Source: Lentzea sp. NBRC 102530 (lineage in GTDB: Bacteria > Actinomycetota > Actinomycetes > Mycobacteriales > Pseudonocardiaceae). Taken from it: a DNA stretch of 64,000 bases. Made by a program: the position numbers and the translations under genes. Position 1 is the first letter of the stretch, and the number at the start of each line of letters is the position of its first letter. Below are positions 47,740 to 56,675 of this stretch, piece after piece. Location: NCBI RefSeq assembly GCF_030269365.1, contig NZ_BSTF01000017.1, forward strand, positions 62,001 through 126,000, in the 5' to 3' direction. The notes below the pieces were generated by a model that made no database searches, was not told the origin of the DNA, and saw only the letters and a program-made list of their open reading frames with translations.

Positions 47740-47797
47740 TTTTTTTTGTCAAGACGAGCTTCACTGTCTTGACGAAGAGAATCGTCGGGAGCAGGAT
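47740..47797. promoter_or_regulatory. divergent promoters with inverted repeat and T tract
   Basis: GTCAAGAC (47748-47755) and GTCTTGAC (47766-47773) are perfect inverted repeats. Eight consecutive T at 47740-47747 precede them, unusual in this GC-rich DNA. TTGACG (47769-47774), 17 bp, CAGGAT (47792-47797) is a plausible promoter for the SRPBCC gene. TTGACA on the other strand (47747-47752) is a perfect -35 for the DUF998 gene. Confidence 0.55.
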
Positions 47798-47830
47798 GGC
47801 ACCATCCACGAACCGGGAAGAGGAGAGCTG

Positions 47831-48514
47831 ATGGGCCACGAGTTCAGGAGCACCGACGAGATGGAGGTGCCGGCGTCCGTCGAGGACGTGTGGACGGCCA
47901 TCGCCACCGGACCCGGCATCGACTCGTGGTTCATGGGCCGCAACGAGGTCGAGAACGGCCAGGTCAAGATGGCCTTCGGCGGCTACACGCCGACCAGTGG
48001 GATCACCGCCGAGGAACACCTGAAGCACTTCGCGTACGACTCCGGCAAGGCACCTGACGGCCGGTTCGTCGCCTACGAGTTCCTCGTCGAGGGCCGTGAC
48101 CACGCGAGCACCGTGCTGCGGATGGTCACGAGCGGTTTCCTGCCCGGCGACGACTGGGCCGACGAGTTCGAGGCCATGACGCTCGGTGGCGCGTTGTTCC
48201 GCCGCACGCTGCTGGAGTACCTGACGCACTTCCCCGGCCGCACGGCCCGTCCGCTCACGGTCTTCGGGCCGATGATCAGCGACTGGGACGAGGCCTGGAA
48301 GAAGCTCGACGCGGCCGTCGCCGAGAAGCTGCCGGACGCCGTCGAGTTCCACCGCAACGCCCACACGGTGGCCCTGCGCACCGACAAGGCCATCTACCGG
48401 TTCATGCGCGGCTTCTTCGGGCCGGTCATCGCCGCGCACCACGTCTTCGAGGGCGACGAGTCCGAACAGGACTGGCAGGACTTCCTCGACAGCACCTTGG
48501 GAGAGCAGAAATGA
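47831..48514 (+). CDS. SRPBCC/AHSA1-type ligand-binding protein
   Basis: 227 residues. The first half is a START-like helix-grip fold: STDEMEVPASVEDVWTAIATGPGIDSWFMG...VKMAFGG, the AHSA1 start. The second half is a longer helical extension. Such proteins bind hydrophobic ligands and in actinobacteria often follow ArsR regulators, which are absent here. The stop overlaps the hydrolase start by ATGA, so the two are co-expressed. Confidence 0.82.
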   Translation: MGHEFRSTDEMEVPASVEDVWTAIATGPGIDSWFMGRNEVENGQVKMAFGGYTPTSGITAEEHLKHFAYDSGKAPDGRFVAYEFLVEGRDHASTVLRMVTSGFLPGDDWADEFEAMTLGGALFRRTLLEYLTHFPGRTARPLTVFGPMISDWDEAWKKLDAAVAEKLPDAVEFHRNAHTVALRTDKAIYRFMRGFFGPVIAAHHVFEGDESEQDWQDFLDSTLGEQK

Positions 48515-49332
48515 CGCGCTTCACGACTTCCGCCGACGGCACCGAGGTCGCGTACTCGATCACGGGCTCCGGTCCGGCGCTGGTCCTCGTGGACGGCGCG
48601 ATGTGCCACCGCATGTTCGGCCCGTCGACCGAGCTGGCCTCGGTGCTGGACAAGAACTTCACGGTCTACACCTACGACCGGCGCGGTCGTGGCGAGACCG
48701 GTGACGGCGCGACGCCGTGGTCGCTGGAGCGCGAGATCGAGGACATCGACGCGGTCATCAAGGAGGCGGGCGGCAGCGCGTTCGTCTTCGGCGTCTCCTC
48801 CGGCGCGGTGCTCGCGATGGAAGCGGCGTCGAAGCTCCCCGGCATCTCCCGGCTCGCGCTCTACGAGGCGCCGTTCGTCGTCGACGACACCTACAAGCCG
48901 CGTCCGGCCGACATCGTCGGGCAGATGAACGACATGCTCGCGCGCGGCGACCGGGGCGGGATGCTCTCGACGTTCATGAAGATGGTGGGCGTGCCCGGGA
49001 TCGGGCTCGCGGTCATGAAGCTGACGCCCGTGTGGAAGAAGCTCAAGCCCGTCGCGCACACCCTGCCGTGGGACCTCACGATCCTCGGCGACGACGGCCG
49101 CGGCACGAAGCTGCCGGCGGACCGCTGGACCGTCAAGGTGCCGACGCTCGCGATGGACGGCGGCAAGAGCCCCGAGTACCTCCGCAACACCATGAAGAAC
49201 GTCGCGGAGGTGCTGGGAGCGGAGCACAAGACGTTGCCCGGTCAGACGCACATGTACAAGTCGTCGGTCATGGCACCGGAGTTGGTGGCGTTCTTCGCAC
49301 GGGCCCAGCGCACCGCCGGTCCCATCGCGTAG
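48511..49332 (+). CDS. alpha/beta hydrolase
   Basis: 273 residues. Oxyanion region GPALVLVDGAMCH, YDRRGRGETGD and nucleophile elbow FGVSSGAVLAMEAA with Ser in GVSSG; the C-terminal His lies in PGQTHMYKSS. The usual HG is replaced by DG. Hydrolase of unknown substrate, coupled with the SRPBCC gene. The last 91 bp overlap the end of the convergent MFS gene. Confidence 0.87.
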   Translation: MTRFTTSADGTEVAYSITGSGPALVLVDGAMCHRMFGPSTELASVLDKNFTVYTYDRRGRGETGDGATPWSLEREIEDIDAVIKEAGGSAFVFGVSSGAVLAMEAASKLPGISRLALYEAPFVVDDTYKPRPADIVGQMNDMLARGDRGGMLSTFMKMVGVPGIGLAVMKLTPVWKKLKPVAHTLPWDLTILGDDGRGTKLPADRWTVKVPTLAMDGGKSPEYLRNTMKNVAEVLGAEHKTLPGQTHMYKSSVMAPELVAFFARAQRTAGPIA

Positions 49333-50447
49333 CCCGCCACGACGAACAGCCCTCCGACCGCGAGCCACCCGAGCGCTCCCCAGCCGAGCACGACGGTGGT
49401 GAGCAGGGCGGGGCCGACCATGCGCGCGACGGCCGTCCCGGTCGCGAAGAAGCCCTGGTACTGGCCCTGCCGGTCGGCGGGTGCGAGGGCGAAGCTGATC
49501 TCCCACGCCCCGGAGGCGAGCATCATCTCGCCGAGCACCTGCAGCGCGGCGGCCGCGACCAGCAACGCCGCCGCGGGCCAGGCGCCGAAGCTGAACGCCG
49601 TCACCGCGAACACCGCGCAGGACGCGAGCATGACCAGTCCGGCGTGCCGCACGAGCGTCGAGGCCGCGCCCAGCCCGGTGGCCCGGCGGGCGATCCGCAC
49701 CTGGAACAGCACGACGGCCGCGGTGTTGAGCACCAGCAACCCGGCCGCGAGCCACGTCGGCGCTTCGGTGCGCTGCACGATCCACAGCGGGATGATCAGG
49801 CTGAGCAACGGCATGTAGAGCAGCATCACCGCGTTGATCAGCGTCACCAGCGCGTACGGACGGTCCTTCAGCACGTCGAACTTGCCCTTGGCCCTGGTCA
49901 TCACGGTCTCCGGCACAGTGCCGAGCACGGCGGCCGCGATCAGGAACGCGACGACGTCGAGCACGAACACGGCCGTGTAGGCGATCTCGGTGCCAAGGTG
50001 CAGCGCGAACCCGCCCGCCGCCGCGCCGATCGCGATGCCCGCGTTGGCGGTCGACTGGATCCGTGCCCGGACCCGCGTGCGTTCCCCGGGAGTCGTGAGG
50101 CCGGCGAGGAGTGCCTGCCGGGACGCCTGCAACCCGCTCTGAAAGCTCGCGTACAGGCACATGACCACCACGAACGCCGCGAAGTTCCGCGTGCACAACA
50201 GGATCCCGATGCTCGCGGCCGTCGCGAGGGCCAGCATTACGGCCGTGGTCCGCGGCCCCAACCGGTCGGCAACGTGTCCCAACGCGACCCCGGCGACGGC
50301 TCCGACACCCCACGCCAGCGTGAGCGCCAGGCCGACCTTCGCCGCGCTCAGGCCCACGACCTGGGTGAAGTAGAGGGCCGAGACGACGAGGAAACCGCCG
50401 TCCCCGATGGAGTTCGTCAGCTGCGCGTACGCGAGTCGCCTGGTCAT
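49242..50447 (-). CDS. MFS transporter
   Basis: 401 residues, twelve predicted helices: LTNSIGDGGFLVVSALYFTQVVGLSA at the N-terminus and the motif-A-like GHVADRLGPRTTAV between helices 2 and 3. Antibiotic/multidrug-type efflux is the general expectation. Its 3' end overlaps the convergent hydrolase by 91 bp, so the last ~30 residues (RWARAKNATNSGAM...) share DNA with the hydrolase C-terminus. Confidence 0.88.
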   Translation of the reverse strand: MTRRLAYAQLTNSIGDGGFLVVSALYFTQVVGLSAAKVGLALTLAWGVGAVAGVALGHVADRLGPRTTAVMLALATAASIGILLCTRNFAAFVVVMCLYASFQSGLQASRQALLAGLTTPGERTRVRARIQSTANAGIAIGAAAGGFALHLGTEIAYTAVFVLDVVAFLIAAAVLGTVPETVMTRAKGKFDVLKDRPYALVTLINAVMLLYMPLLSLIIPLWIVQRTEAPTWLAAGLLVLNTAAVVLFQVRIARRATGLGAASTLVRHAGLVMLASCAVFAVTAFSFGAWPAAALLVAAAALQVLGEMMLASGAWEISFALAPADRQGQYQGFFATGTAVARMVGPALLTTVVLGWGALGWLAVGGLFVVAGYAMGPAVRWARAKNATNSGAMTDDLYMCV

Positions 50448-50475
50448 GCCTCTGACCGTAGGTCGACCATTGGCC

Positions 50476-51054
50476 CTAGCTGCGGGACAAAGTCGCAGAC
50501 TTTCTCTGGGCCAATTTGGTGCCGGCCCAGGACACCGCGAACGACAGCACGACGAACACGACCGTCACGAACACGCAGCCCAGGGCCACCGAGCCGTAGC
50601 CGTTCGCGCGCGGGTCCATGAACGGGTACGGGTACCAGCCGACGATCGGGCCCCTGACCAGCGTGTACACCAGGTACGCCGCCGGGAACGCGAGCCAGGT
50701 CCACCACCGCCGCGTCTTCTCCGGCGCGAGCAGCCACTCCACGACGACGAGGATCGGCACGATGATGTGCAGCACCCAGTTCGCGTACGCGGGCGTCTGC
50801 ACGTCGATGCCTCTCAGCAAGAACTGGTACACGAGCCCGGTCGTGGCCATGTAGACCACGGCCGCGCCCCTGATCTGCGCCGACACCGGCTGGAACACGC
50901 CGAGCAACGCCACCACCGCCGCGAGGACGTTGGACAGGATCGTGAAGAAGCTGAAGTGGTTCACCGGCTGGAACCGATCTCCCAGCACGATCATCAGGTA
51001 GACCTCGGCCGAAAGCACCAGCAGGAACACGGCCATTCGGAGCAGCTTGATCAC
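50476..51054 (-). CDS. Pr6Pr-family membrane protein
   Basis: 192 residues, six helices. FFTILSNVLAAVVAL, LRGIDVQTPAYANWVLHIIVPILVVVEWLL and LVYTLVRGPIVGWYPYPFMDP are the conserved parts of the Pr6Pr / FAR-17a-AIG1-like family. The histidine and threonine residues resemble those of AIG1/ADTRP-type lipid hydrolases, so an ester hydrolase is possible. Adjacent to DUF2000 on the same strand. Confidence 0.82.
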   Translation of the reverse strand: MIKLLRMAVFLLVLSAEVYLMIVLGDRFQPVNHFSFFTILSNVLAAVVALLGVFQPVSAQIRGAAVVYMATTGLVYQFLLRGIDVQTPAYANWVLHIIVPILVVVEWLLAPEKTRRWWTWLAFPAAYLVYTLVRGPIVGWYPYPFMDPRANGYGSVALGCVFVTVVFVVLSFAVSWAGTKLAQRKSATLSRS

Positions 51055-51078
51055 GCCGAGAATTAGAACCCGGTTTCG

Positions 51079-51477
51079 TCAGGGGTGCATCCGCGCGCCC
51101 TTGAAGATCTTGTCGACCGCGTTCTTCTGGCCGTGCACCGCGATTCCGACCAGGTCGAGGTCCCGCGTGTGCACCTTGCGGACGGCCGCGCGGTTGTCCT
51201 CGTCGTTGCCGGTGGCGAACAGGTCGGCGGTGAAGATCGTCATGGCCTGGTCGCGGTTCAGCGCGCGTTCGTGGGCCTTCTTGAGCAGCTCGGCGTCACC
51301 CTGGAGGACGACCACGGGCTGGCCGAACATCGGCAGGTACCGCACGTCGTCGGCATCGGTGTACGGCTCGCCCCTGAGGGTCTCGGGCAGGCCGCTGACG
51401 AGGAAGGCGGTGACGTTCAGCGCCTGCCAGCCGGCCAGGTCGTCCCGCAGCAGCACAGCGATCTTGGTGTCGAACAT
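51079..51477 (-). CDS. DUF2000 domain protein
   Basis: 132 residues from the ATG at 51477: FDTKIAVLLRDDLAGWQALNVTAFLVSGL, YLPMFGQPVVVLQGDAELLKKAHERALNRDQAMTIFTADLF, DLVGIAVHGQKNAVDKIFKGARMHP. This is the DUF2000 fold related to peptidyl-tRNA hydrolase 2. Paired divergently with an AraC regulator, the usual arrangement for this family, which suggests regulation by AraC. Confidence 0.88.
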   Translation of the reverse strand: MFDTKIAVLLRDDLAGWQALNVTAFLVSGLPETLRGEPYTDADDVRYLPMFGQPVVVLQGDAELLKKAHERALNRDQAMTIFTADLFATGNDEDNRAAVRKVHTRDLDLVGIAVHGQKNAVDKIFKGARMHP

Positions 51478-51527
51478 GGGTGCCACGATCGTGGGCAGGT
51501 GGCCCGGCGGTCTTGTACGTTCCTGAC

Positions 51528-52289
51528 ATGAGCACGACCGCGTGGAAACCCGCGGTGGACGGCATCAAGGAGGCCTTCCACGCATCGTTCACCACGCACG
51601 CCTATCCGACGCACACGCACGACGCGTGGACGTTGATGGTGCTCGACGACGGCGCCGTGACGTACGAACTGGACCGCCACGAACACGGCGCGCTCGTCTC
51701 CGCCGTCACGCTGTTGCCGCCGCACGTGCCGCACGACGGCCGGTCCGCGTACCCGACGGGATTCCGCAAGCGCGTGCTGTACCTGGACGGCACGGTGCTG
51801 CCGGACGACCTGATCGGCAAGGCCGTCGACACCCCGATGCTGCCCGATCCCCTGCTGCGCCACCGGGTGCACCAGCTGCACCTCGCGCTGGACGAACCGC
51901 TGGAGGCGGCGTCGCGGCTCGCGTTGATCGCCGAACGCCTCCGGCACCGCTTCGCCGGCACCGCACCGGTCGTGCACGCGGACCCGACGCTCGCCGACCG
52001 GCTGAGGCAGTTGCTGGACGCCTCGCTGCCTTCCGGGATCTCGCTGGCCGACGCCGCGCAGGAGTTGCAGACGAGTCCGACGCACCTCGTGCGGGCGTTC
52101 AGCCGCCGGTTCGGGCTGCCGCCGCACAAGTACCTGACCGCGCGCCGGGTGGACCTCGCCCGCGGCTACCTGGTCGAGGGGCGGCCCGCGGCGGAGGTGG
52201 CGGTGCTGGCCGGGTTCCACGACCAGTCGCACCTCACCCGGCACTTCCGCCGGGTGCTGGGTACGAGCCCCGGCCGCTTCGTACGCTGA
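51528..52289 (+). CDS. AraC-family transcriptional regulator
   Basis: 253 residues: an N-terminal cupin (AraC_binding: HAYPTHTHDAWTLMVLDDGAVTYELDRHEHGA...LLPPHVPHDGR) and a C-terminal double HTH (GISLADAAQELQTSPTHLVRAFSRRFGLPPHKYLTARRVDLARGYL...AGFHDQSHLTRHFRRVLGTSPGRF). Divergent 50 bp from DUF2000. The start at 51528 (MSTTAWKPAV) is chosen over 51480. Confidence 0.9.
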   Translation: MSTTAWKPAVDGIKEAFHASFTTHAYPTHTHDAWTLMVLDDGAVTYELDRHEHGALVSAVTLLPPHVPHDGRSAYPTGFRKRVLYLDGTVLPDDLIGKAVDTPMLPDPLLRHRVHQLHLALDEPLEAASRLALIAERLRHRFAGTAPVVHADPTLADRLRQLLDASLPSGISLADAAQELQTSPTHLVRAFSRRFGLPPHKYLTARRVDLARGYLVEGRPAAEVAVLAGFHDQSHLTRHFRRVLGTSPGRFVR

Positions 52290-52293
52290 CACC

Positions 52294-54879
52294 GTGCACA
52301 TCGGCATCCTCGGGCCCGTTGAGGCGCACTCGCCCGACGGCAAGGTCGCGGTGGGTGGTCCGCGGCCGCGCACCCTGTTGGCACTGCTCGCACTCCGGGT
52401 GGGGGACATCGTCCCGCTCGACCGGTTGGTGGACGAACTCTACGGCTCCGTGCCACCCGCGGACGCGGCGAACGCCCTGCAGGGCCAGGTGTCCCGGCTG
52501 CGGCGGGCGCTCGGGGACGCCGCGCTGGTCGAGTTCCACCCGGCCGGCTACCGGTTGGCGTTGCGTGGTGAGCAGGTCGACGCGCACCGGTTCGCCGTGC
52601 TGGCGGCGGAAGGCCGCCAGGCACTGGAGGCCGGGGACGTTCGCGGCGCGGAATCCCTTTTGTCGGAGGCGCTTCAGCTGTGGCGCGGTCCTGCGCTCGC
52701 CGACGTTCCGCTCGCCGATCACGCTGTGCGCCTTGAGGAACAACGGTCTGCGGCCTTGGGGTCGTTGACCGCCGCCCGCCTCCGGCTCGGCACCGCCGAC
52801 GTCGCCGAGATCCAGGAACTCGTGCGGCAGCACCCGCTGGACGAACGGCTGCGCGGCTTCCTCGTGCAGGCCCTGCACCAGCAGGGCAGGCAGGCCGAGG
52901 CGTTGCAGGCGTTCGAGGACGCCCGTTCCGTGCTCGCCGACGAACTGGGCGCCGACCCGTCCGCCGAACTGCGGGCCGTGCACCTCCAGGTGCTGCGCGG
53001 CACGACCCACCGCGAGCCGCCGGCCCAGCTGACGAACTTCGTGGGACGCCAGGAAGAACTGCGCCGGATCAAGGCGCTGACGTCCCGGCTGATCACGCTC
53101 ACCGGCCCGGGCGGCGCGGGCAAGACCAGGCTGGCGCTCCAGGCCGCCGGCCCCGGGGCGATCTTCGTGGACCTCGCACCGGGAAGGGACGCCGCGGCCG
53201 CCGCGCTGCAGGCGTTGGGGCTCAAGGAAACGGTGCTGGAGCCGGAGGAACGGCTGGTGCTCGCCCTGCGCGAGCGCTCGGCGTTGCTGATCCTCGACAA
53301 CTGCGAGCACCTGGTCGTCCAGGCCGCTCGACTCGCCGGGCACCTGCTCAGCGCGTGCCCGTCGGTGCGGATCATCGCGACGAGCAGGGAGCCGCTCGGC
53401 ATCACCGGCGAGACGCTGTGCCCGGTGCCGCCGCTCGACCCGGCGCAGAGCGCCGAGCTGTTCGCCGACCGCGCCCGGCTGGTCAACCCGGCGTTCGTGC
53501 GCGACGAGCACACCGCCGAGATCTGCCGCTCGCTCGACGGCCTGCCGCTCGCGATCGAACTGGCCGCGGCACGCACCCGGACGTTGACGACCGCCGAGAT
53601 CGCGCTGCGGCTGAACGACCGCTTCCGCCTGCTCACCAAGGGAAACCGCGCCGCCGCACCCCGGCACCGGACGTTGCGCGCGGTCGTGGAGTGGTCGTGG
53701 GACCTGCTGTCCGACGAGGAACGCGACCTCGCCGCGTGCCTCGCGACGTTCAGCGGCGGGGCGAGCCTGGACGCTGTCGAATCGGTGTGCGGTCACGACA
53801 TCGAGGTGCTGGACGCCCTGGTGGACAAGTCGTTGGTCGAGGCCGCCGACGGCCGTTACCGGATGCTGGAGACGATCCGGGAGTTCTGCGCGCAGCACAA
53901 ACGCGTCGACGCCGCACACGCGGCCTACTTCGCCGACCTCGCTCTCCGAGCTGATCCCGAACTGCGCCGAGGGGACCAGGTCCGCTGGTTCTCCAGGCTG
54001 ACCGCCGAGCACGCGAACCTGGTGCAGGCCCTCGACTGGGCCACGGACGCCGATCCCGCGCTGGGACTCCGGCTCGTCAGCGGCCTCGCCTGGTACTGGT
54101 ACGTGAAGGGCAGCCGCGCGGAGGTGCGGGGCCTGGCGCTGCGGCTGCTGGCGCGCGTGCCCGAGGAGTCCACAGAGGACTATGCCGTCCTGCTGGCACT
54201 GGCCGCCCCGGAACGCGTGCAGGACAGGCTGGTGGGGTTGCGCGGCCCGATCAGGCAACCGTTCGTGCTCATCGCGTGGGCCATGCTCTCCGGGCCACCC
54301 GGACCGGACACGCCGCGCACCGAGCTGCAGGACGAGATCGAGCGCAGCGACGACCCGTGGATCCGCGGCCTGCTCGGCTTCAGCAACGCCTACACGGCCT
54401 GGACCGCCACCGGTGACAGCCCGCGGGCGATCGCGCAGGCCCGCGAGGCGCTCGCGTTGTTCCTGGACCTCGGCGAGCGCTGGGGCGCGGCCCAGGTCCT
54501 GGACGTGCTGGCCACCATCACCGAGGACCGGGCCGAGGCGCTCGCCCTGACCGACCAGGCGATCGCGGCCATGGCGGAACTCGAGGCCAAGGAAGAACTC
54601 GCCGAACTGCGGGGCCGCCGGGCAGACCGGTTGCTCGACGTGGACGAGGCCGCGGCGGAACGGGACTACCTGCTGGCGCTGGAGATGGCGACCGAGGCCG
54701 GCCTGACCGCGACCAGGGCGCTGGCGCACACCGGGCTCGCGGAGATCGCGGCGCGCCGGGGTGACCGCGGGCAGGCCGAAAGGCTCCTGCGCCTGGCGCA
54801 GCAGGAGCTCGGGGTCGGGTGGATGCACGCGTCGGCGCAGCAACGGGTCGAGGCCGCGCTCAGCGACCTGACCCGCTGA
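52294..54879 (+). CDS. SARP/BTAD regulator with NB-ARC and TPR domains
   Basis: 861 residues from a GTG just after the AraC stop. OmpR-type winged helix (HIGILGPVEAHSPDGKVAVGGPRPRTLLALLAL, 1-~90), BTAD (~95-235: FAVLAAEGRQALEAGDVRGAESLLSEALQLWRGPALAD...), NB-ARC ATPase (P-loop GPGGAGKT at 271-278, ILDNCEHLV, GLPLAIELAAARTR) and C-terminal TPRs. SARPs activate secondary-metabolite clusters, but none is near, so the target is unknown. May be co-transcribed with the AraC gene. Confidence 0.9.
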   Translation: MHIGILGPVEAHSPDGKVAVGGPRPRTLLALLALRVGDIVPLDRLVDELYGSVPPADAANALQGQVSRLRRALGDAALVEFHPAGYRLALRGEQVDAHRFAVLAAEGRQALEAGDVRGAESLLSEALQLWRGPALADVPLADHAVRLEEQRSAALGSLTAARLRLGTADVAEIQELVRQHPLDERLRGFLVQALHQQGRQAEALQAFEDARSVLADELGADPSAELRAVHLQVLRGTTHREPPAQLTNFVGRQEELRRIKALTSRLITLTGPGGAGKTRLALQAAGPGAIFVDLAPGRDAAAAALQALGLKETVLEPEERLVLALRERSALLILDNCEHLVVQAARLAGHLLSACPSVRIIATSREPLGITGETLCPVPPLDPAQSAELFADRARLVNPAFVRDEHTAEICRSLDGLPLAIELAAARTRTLTTAEIALRLNDRFRLLTKGNRAAAPRHRTLRAVVEWSWDLLSDEERDLAACLATFSGGASLDAVESVCGHDIEVLDALVDKSLVEAADGRYRMLETIREFCAQHKRVDAAHAAYFADLALRADPELRRGDQVRWFSRLTAEHANLVQALDWATDADPALGLRLVSGLAWYWYVKGSRAEVRGLALRLLARVPEESTEDYAVLLALAAPERVQDRLVGLRGPIRQPFVLIAWAMLSGPPGPDTPRTELQDEIERSDDPWIRGLLGFSNAYTAWTATGDSPRAIAQAREALALFLDLGERWGAAQVLDVLATITEDRAEALALTDQAIAAMAELEAKEELAELRGRRADRLLDVDEAAAERDYLLALEMATEAGLTATRALAHTGLAEIAARRGDRGQAERLLRLAQQELGVGWMHASAQQRVEAALSDLTR

Positions 54880-55043
54880 CGTTCAGGAGCCGCCGCCGAC
54901 ACCTGAACCGCTGCACGCGCCGACGTTCCGGCTCCGGCCGCACACCGCAACTCGCCGCCGACGTCCAGGCCCCGGCCGCACAACAGAACCCGCAGCACCC
55001 CACCGACGTCCAGGCTCCAGCCGCACACCGCAGCCAAGCCTTC
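54880..55043. repeat. degenerate intergenic repeats at a convergent junction
   Basis: Three related copies (starting near 54921, 54959, 55004) of a motif CGACGT(C/T)C followed by GGC(C)CCGGCCGCACA, at irregular 38-45 bp spacing. There is no gene. It resembles the repeat-filled gap at 19.0-19.3 kb in position, between two gene ends, but not in sequence. Confidence 0.5.
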
Positions 55044-55640
55044 CTACACGCCGCCGATGATCTTCAGCATCTGCTGGATCTGGCCCTGCCGGGACGTGAC
55101 CACGCGCTCGGCGTAGGCCGTCGCCTCGGGGTTCTGCCCGTCCTTCTTCTCGGTGAGGGCCATCTCCACGCCGGCACCCTGGTGCCCGGTCATGAGGTTG
55201 AGGAAGACCTGGTCGAACTCGGCCCCGCTCTTGTCCTTGGTCTCGTTGATGACCTTGTCGTCGAGCAGCGGCTGACCTCCGTGCGCGGCGTGCAGGTTCG
55301 CGCCGTCGCCTTCGGGCTTGTCCCAGAGCTTCAGCCACGACTTGAGCATCGTGAGCTCCTCGCGCTGCGTCACGTCGATCGCGCTCGCGAGGTCCTTCGC
55401 CTCCTTGCTCTCCGCCTTCGCGATGCCCACCTGCGACAGGCTGATGCCGAGCTGCAGGTGGTCCACCATCATCTGCACGAACGTCACGTCGGCGTCGTTG
55501 AACCTCGCACTGGCACCCGGAACGGGTGGTGCGGCGGAAGAAGCGCCGTGCCCGTGAGCCGCTGGGCTCTCCGGCACGACCGCCTCTCCGCCGCACCCCG
55601 CCAGCGCCAGGACCGCGACCGCGATCACCAGGCGCTTCAT
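55044..55640 (-). CDS. DUF305 lipoprotein
   Basis: 198 residues. Lipobox VLALAGCGG at the N-terminus, then a four-helix ferritin-like DUF305 domain: FVQMMVDHLQLGISLSQVGIAKAESKEAKDLASAI and FLNLMTGHQGAGVEMALTEKK. The usual DUF305 motif is MMxxHHxQAI; here the second His is Leu (DHLQL), so metal binding may be altered. Five bases from the LPMO stop. Confidence 0.85.
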   Translation of the reverse strand: MKRLVIAVAVLALAGCGGEAVVPESPAAHGHGASSAAPPVPGASARFNDADVTFVQMMVDHLQLGISLSQVGIAKAESKEAKDLASAIDVTQREELTMLKSWLKLWDKPEGDGANLHAAHGGQPLLDDKVINETKDKSGAEFDQVFLNLMTGHQGAGVEMALTEKKDGQNPEATAYAERVVTSRQGQIQQMLKIIGGV

Positions 55641-55644
55641 CGGA

Positions 55645-56397
55645 TCAGATCTTCTCCCAGAGCGCCGCCACGTTCGGCGGTTCCCAGCCGGTCAGCGAGG
55701 TGTGCGCCTGACGGCAGCGGTAGCTCGAGCCGCCGTAGGTGACGGTCGCGCCGGCCGCGTACGACGTGTTCGCCGCCCACGTGCCGCCGGCCGGCGGCTG
55801 CTGCGTGCTCGTCGTGGTGGTGGTCGTCGTCGGAGGACGGGTGGTCGTGCTGGTGGGCGGCGGGGTCGTGCCGCCACCACCGCTGATGTTCAGGTCGATG
55901 CACGAGTAGAACGCGTTGACGGTGTCGCTGATGTTCCAGATCGCGATGAGCTTCTGGCGACCGGAGAAGCCGCCGAGGTTGATCTGGTGCGTGGTCGGGT
56001 TGTTCGGCTGCTGGTTGTTGCCGGAGAAGTAGCCGACGCGCGTGCCGCCGATGAAGTACTCGTAGTCGCGCGTGGCGTGCCGGGCAGTGAAGGTCCAGGT
56101 CAGCGACAGGGTCTGACCGGTGTTCGTGACCTTCCAGGGCAGCGAGTCGTTGTTGAGGGGAGCGAAGCTGTCGTTCGCGCCGCTGCAGTTCTTCAGGCCC
56201 TTCGGGCCCTCGGCGCTCTGCGGTTCGTACTTCGCCTGGCCGCAAAGGCTTTCCGCGATGTCGCCCCTGGCGCACTGCGCGGAGCGGCTCGCGGGTGACG
56301 ACACGTAGCCGTGCGCACTCGCCGAACCGACCGGCGTGATGAGGACGATGGCGGGCACAGCGGCCAGGACGAGCGCCGCTTTACGCATGAGTTTCAT
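55645..56397 (-). CDS. secreted lytic polysaccharide monooxygenase (AA10) with chitin-binding module
   Basis: 250 residues from the ATG at 56397. Signal peptide ends SASA before His29, which becomes the N-terminal copper ligand of the mature enzyme (HGYVSSPASR); the second ligand is His107 in WTFTARHATRDYEYF. A Thr/Pro-rich linker (PPPTSTTTRPP) leads to a CBM5/12-like domain (GTWAANTSYAAGATVTYGGSSYRCRQAH...W). Oxidative cleavage of chitin is the family activity. A DasR-type palindrome overlaps the likely -10, as for other actinobacterial chitin genes. Confidence 0.92.
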   Translation of the reverse strand: MKLMRKAALVLAAVPAIVLITPVGSASAHGYVSSPASRSAQCARGDIAESLCGQAKYEPQSAEGPKGLKNCSGANDSFAPLNNDSLPWKVTNTGQTLSLTWTFTARHATRDYEYFIGGTRVGYFSGNNQQPNNPTTHQINLGGFSGRQKLIAIWNISDTVNAFYSCIDLNISGGGGTTPPPTSTTTRPPTTTTTTTSTQQPPAGGTWAANTSYAAGATVTYGGSSYRCRQAHTSLTGWEPPNVAALWEKI

Positions 56398-56492
56398 TGC
56401 TTCCGAACTCCTTGGATCGTTCCCAAACGGGTGGACCCGTAGGCAGGGGGCGGGAACCGGGAGCGTTCGATGATTGCTCACCGATCCAGTTT

Positions 56493-56518
56493 CGGTTTGT
56501 GGTCTAGACCATAAACCG
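56493..56518. promoter_or_regulatory. DasR-like operator overlapping the LPMO promoter
   Basis: The core TGGTCTAGACCA (56500-56511) matches the DasR site consensus, within a longer near-palindrome with CGGTTT / AAACCG arms. On the minus strand TTGACC (56537-56532), an 18-bp spacer and TATGGT (56513-56508) form a promoter whose -10 lies inside the palindrome. Confidence 0.75.
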
Positions 56519-56675
56519 GTGTTCAGAAACTGGTCAAGATGTCACCGGACATGAGCCGGAAATCGGTGCACGGCAACAAGTCCACGTCGCGCAGTGGTCT
56601 TGTCTGCGCCATTCGGGTCATCACAGGGACCCGATCGGAGCACTGAAACCGTTCAGTGACTGGGTATCCACGACC
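56519..56675. other. spacer between LPMO operator and next gene
   Basis: Holds the -35 of the LPMO promoter. No gene or other repeat seen before the ATG at 56676. Confidence 0.5.
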
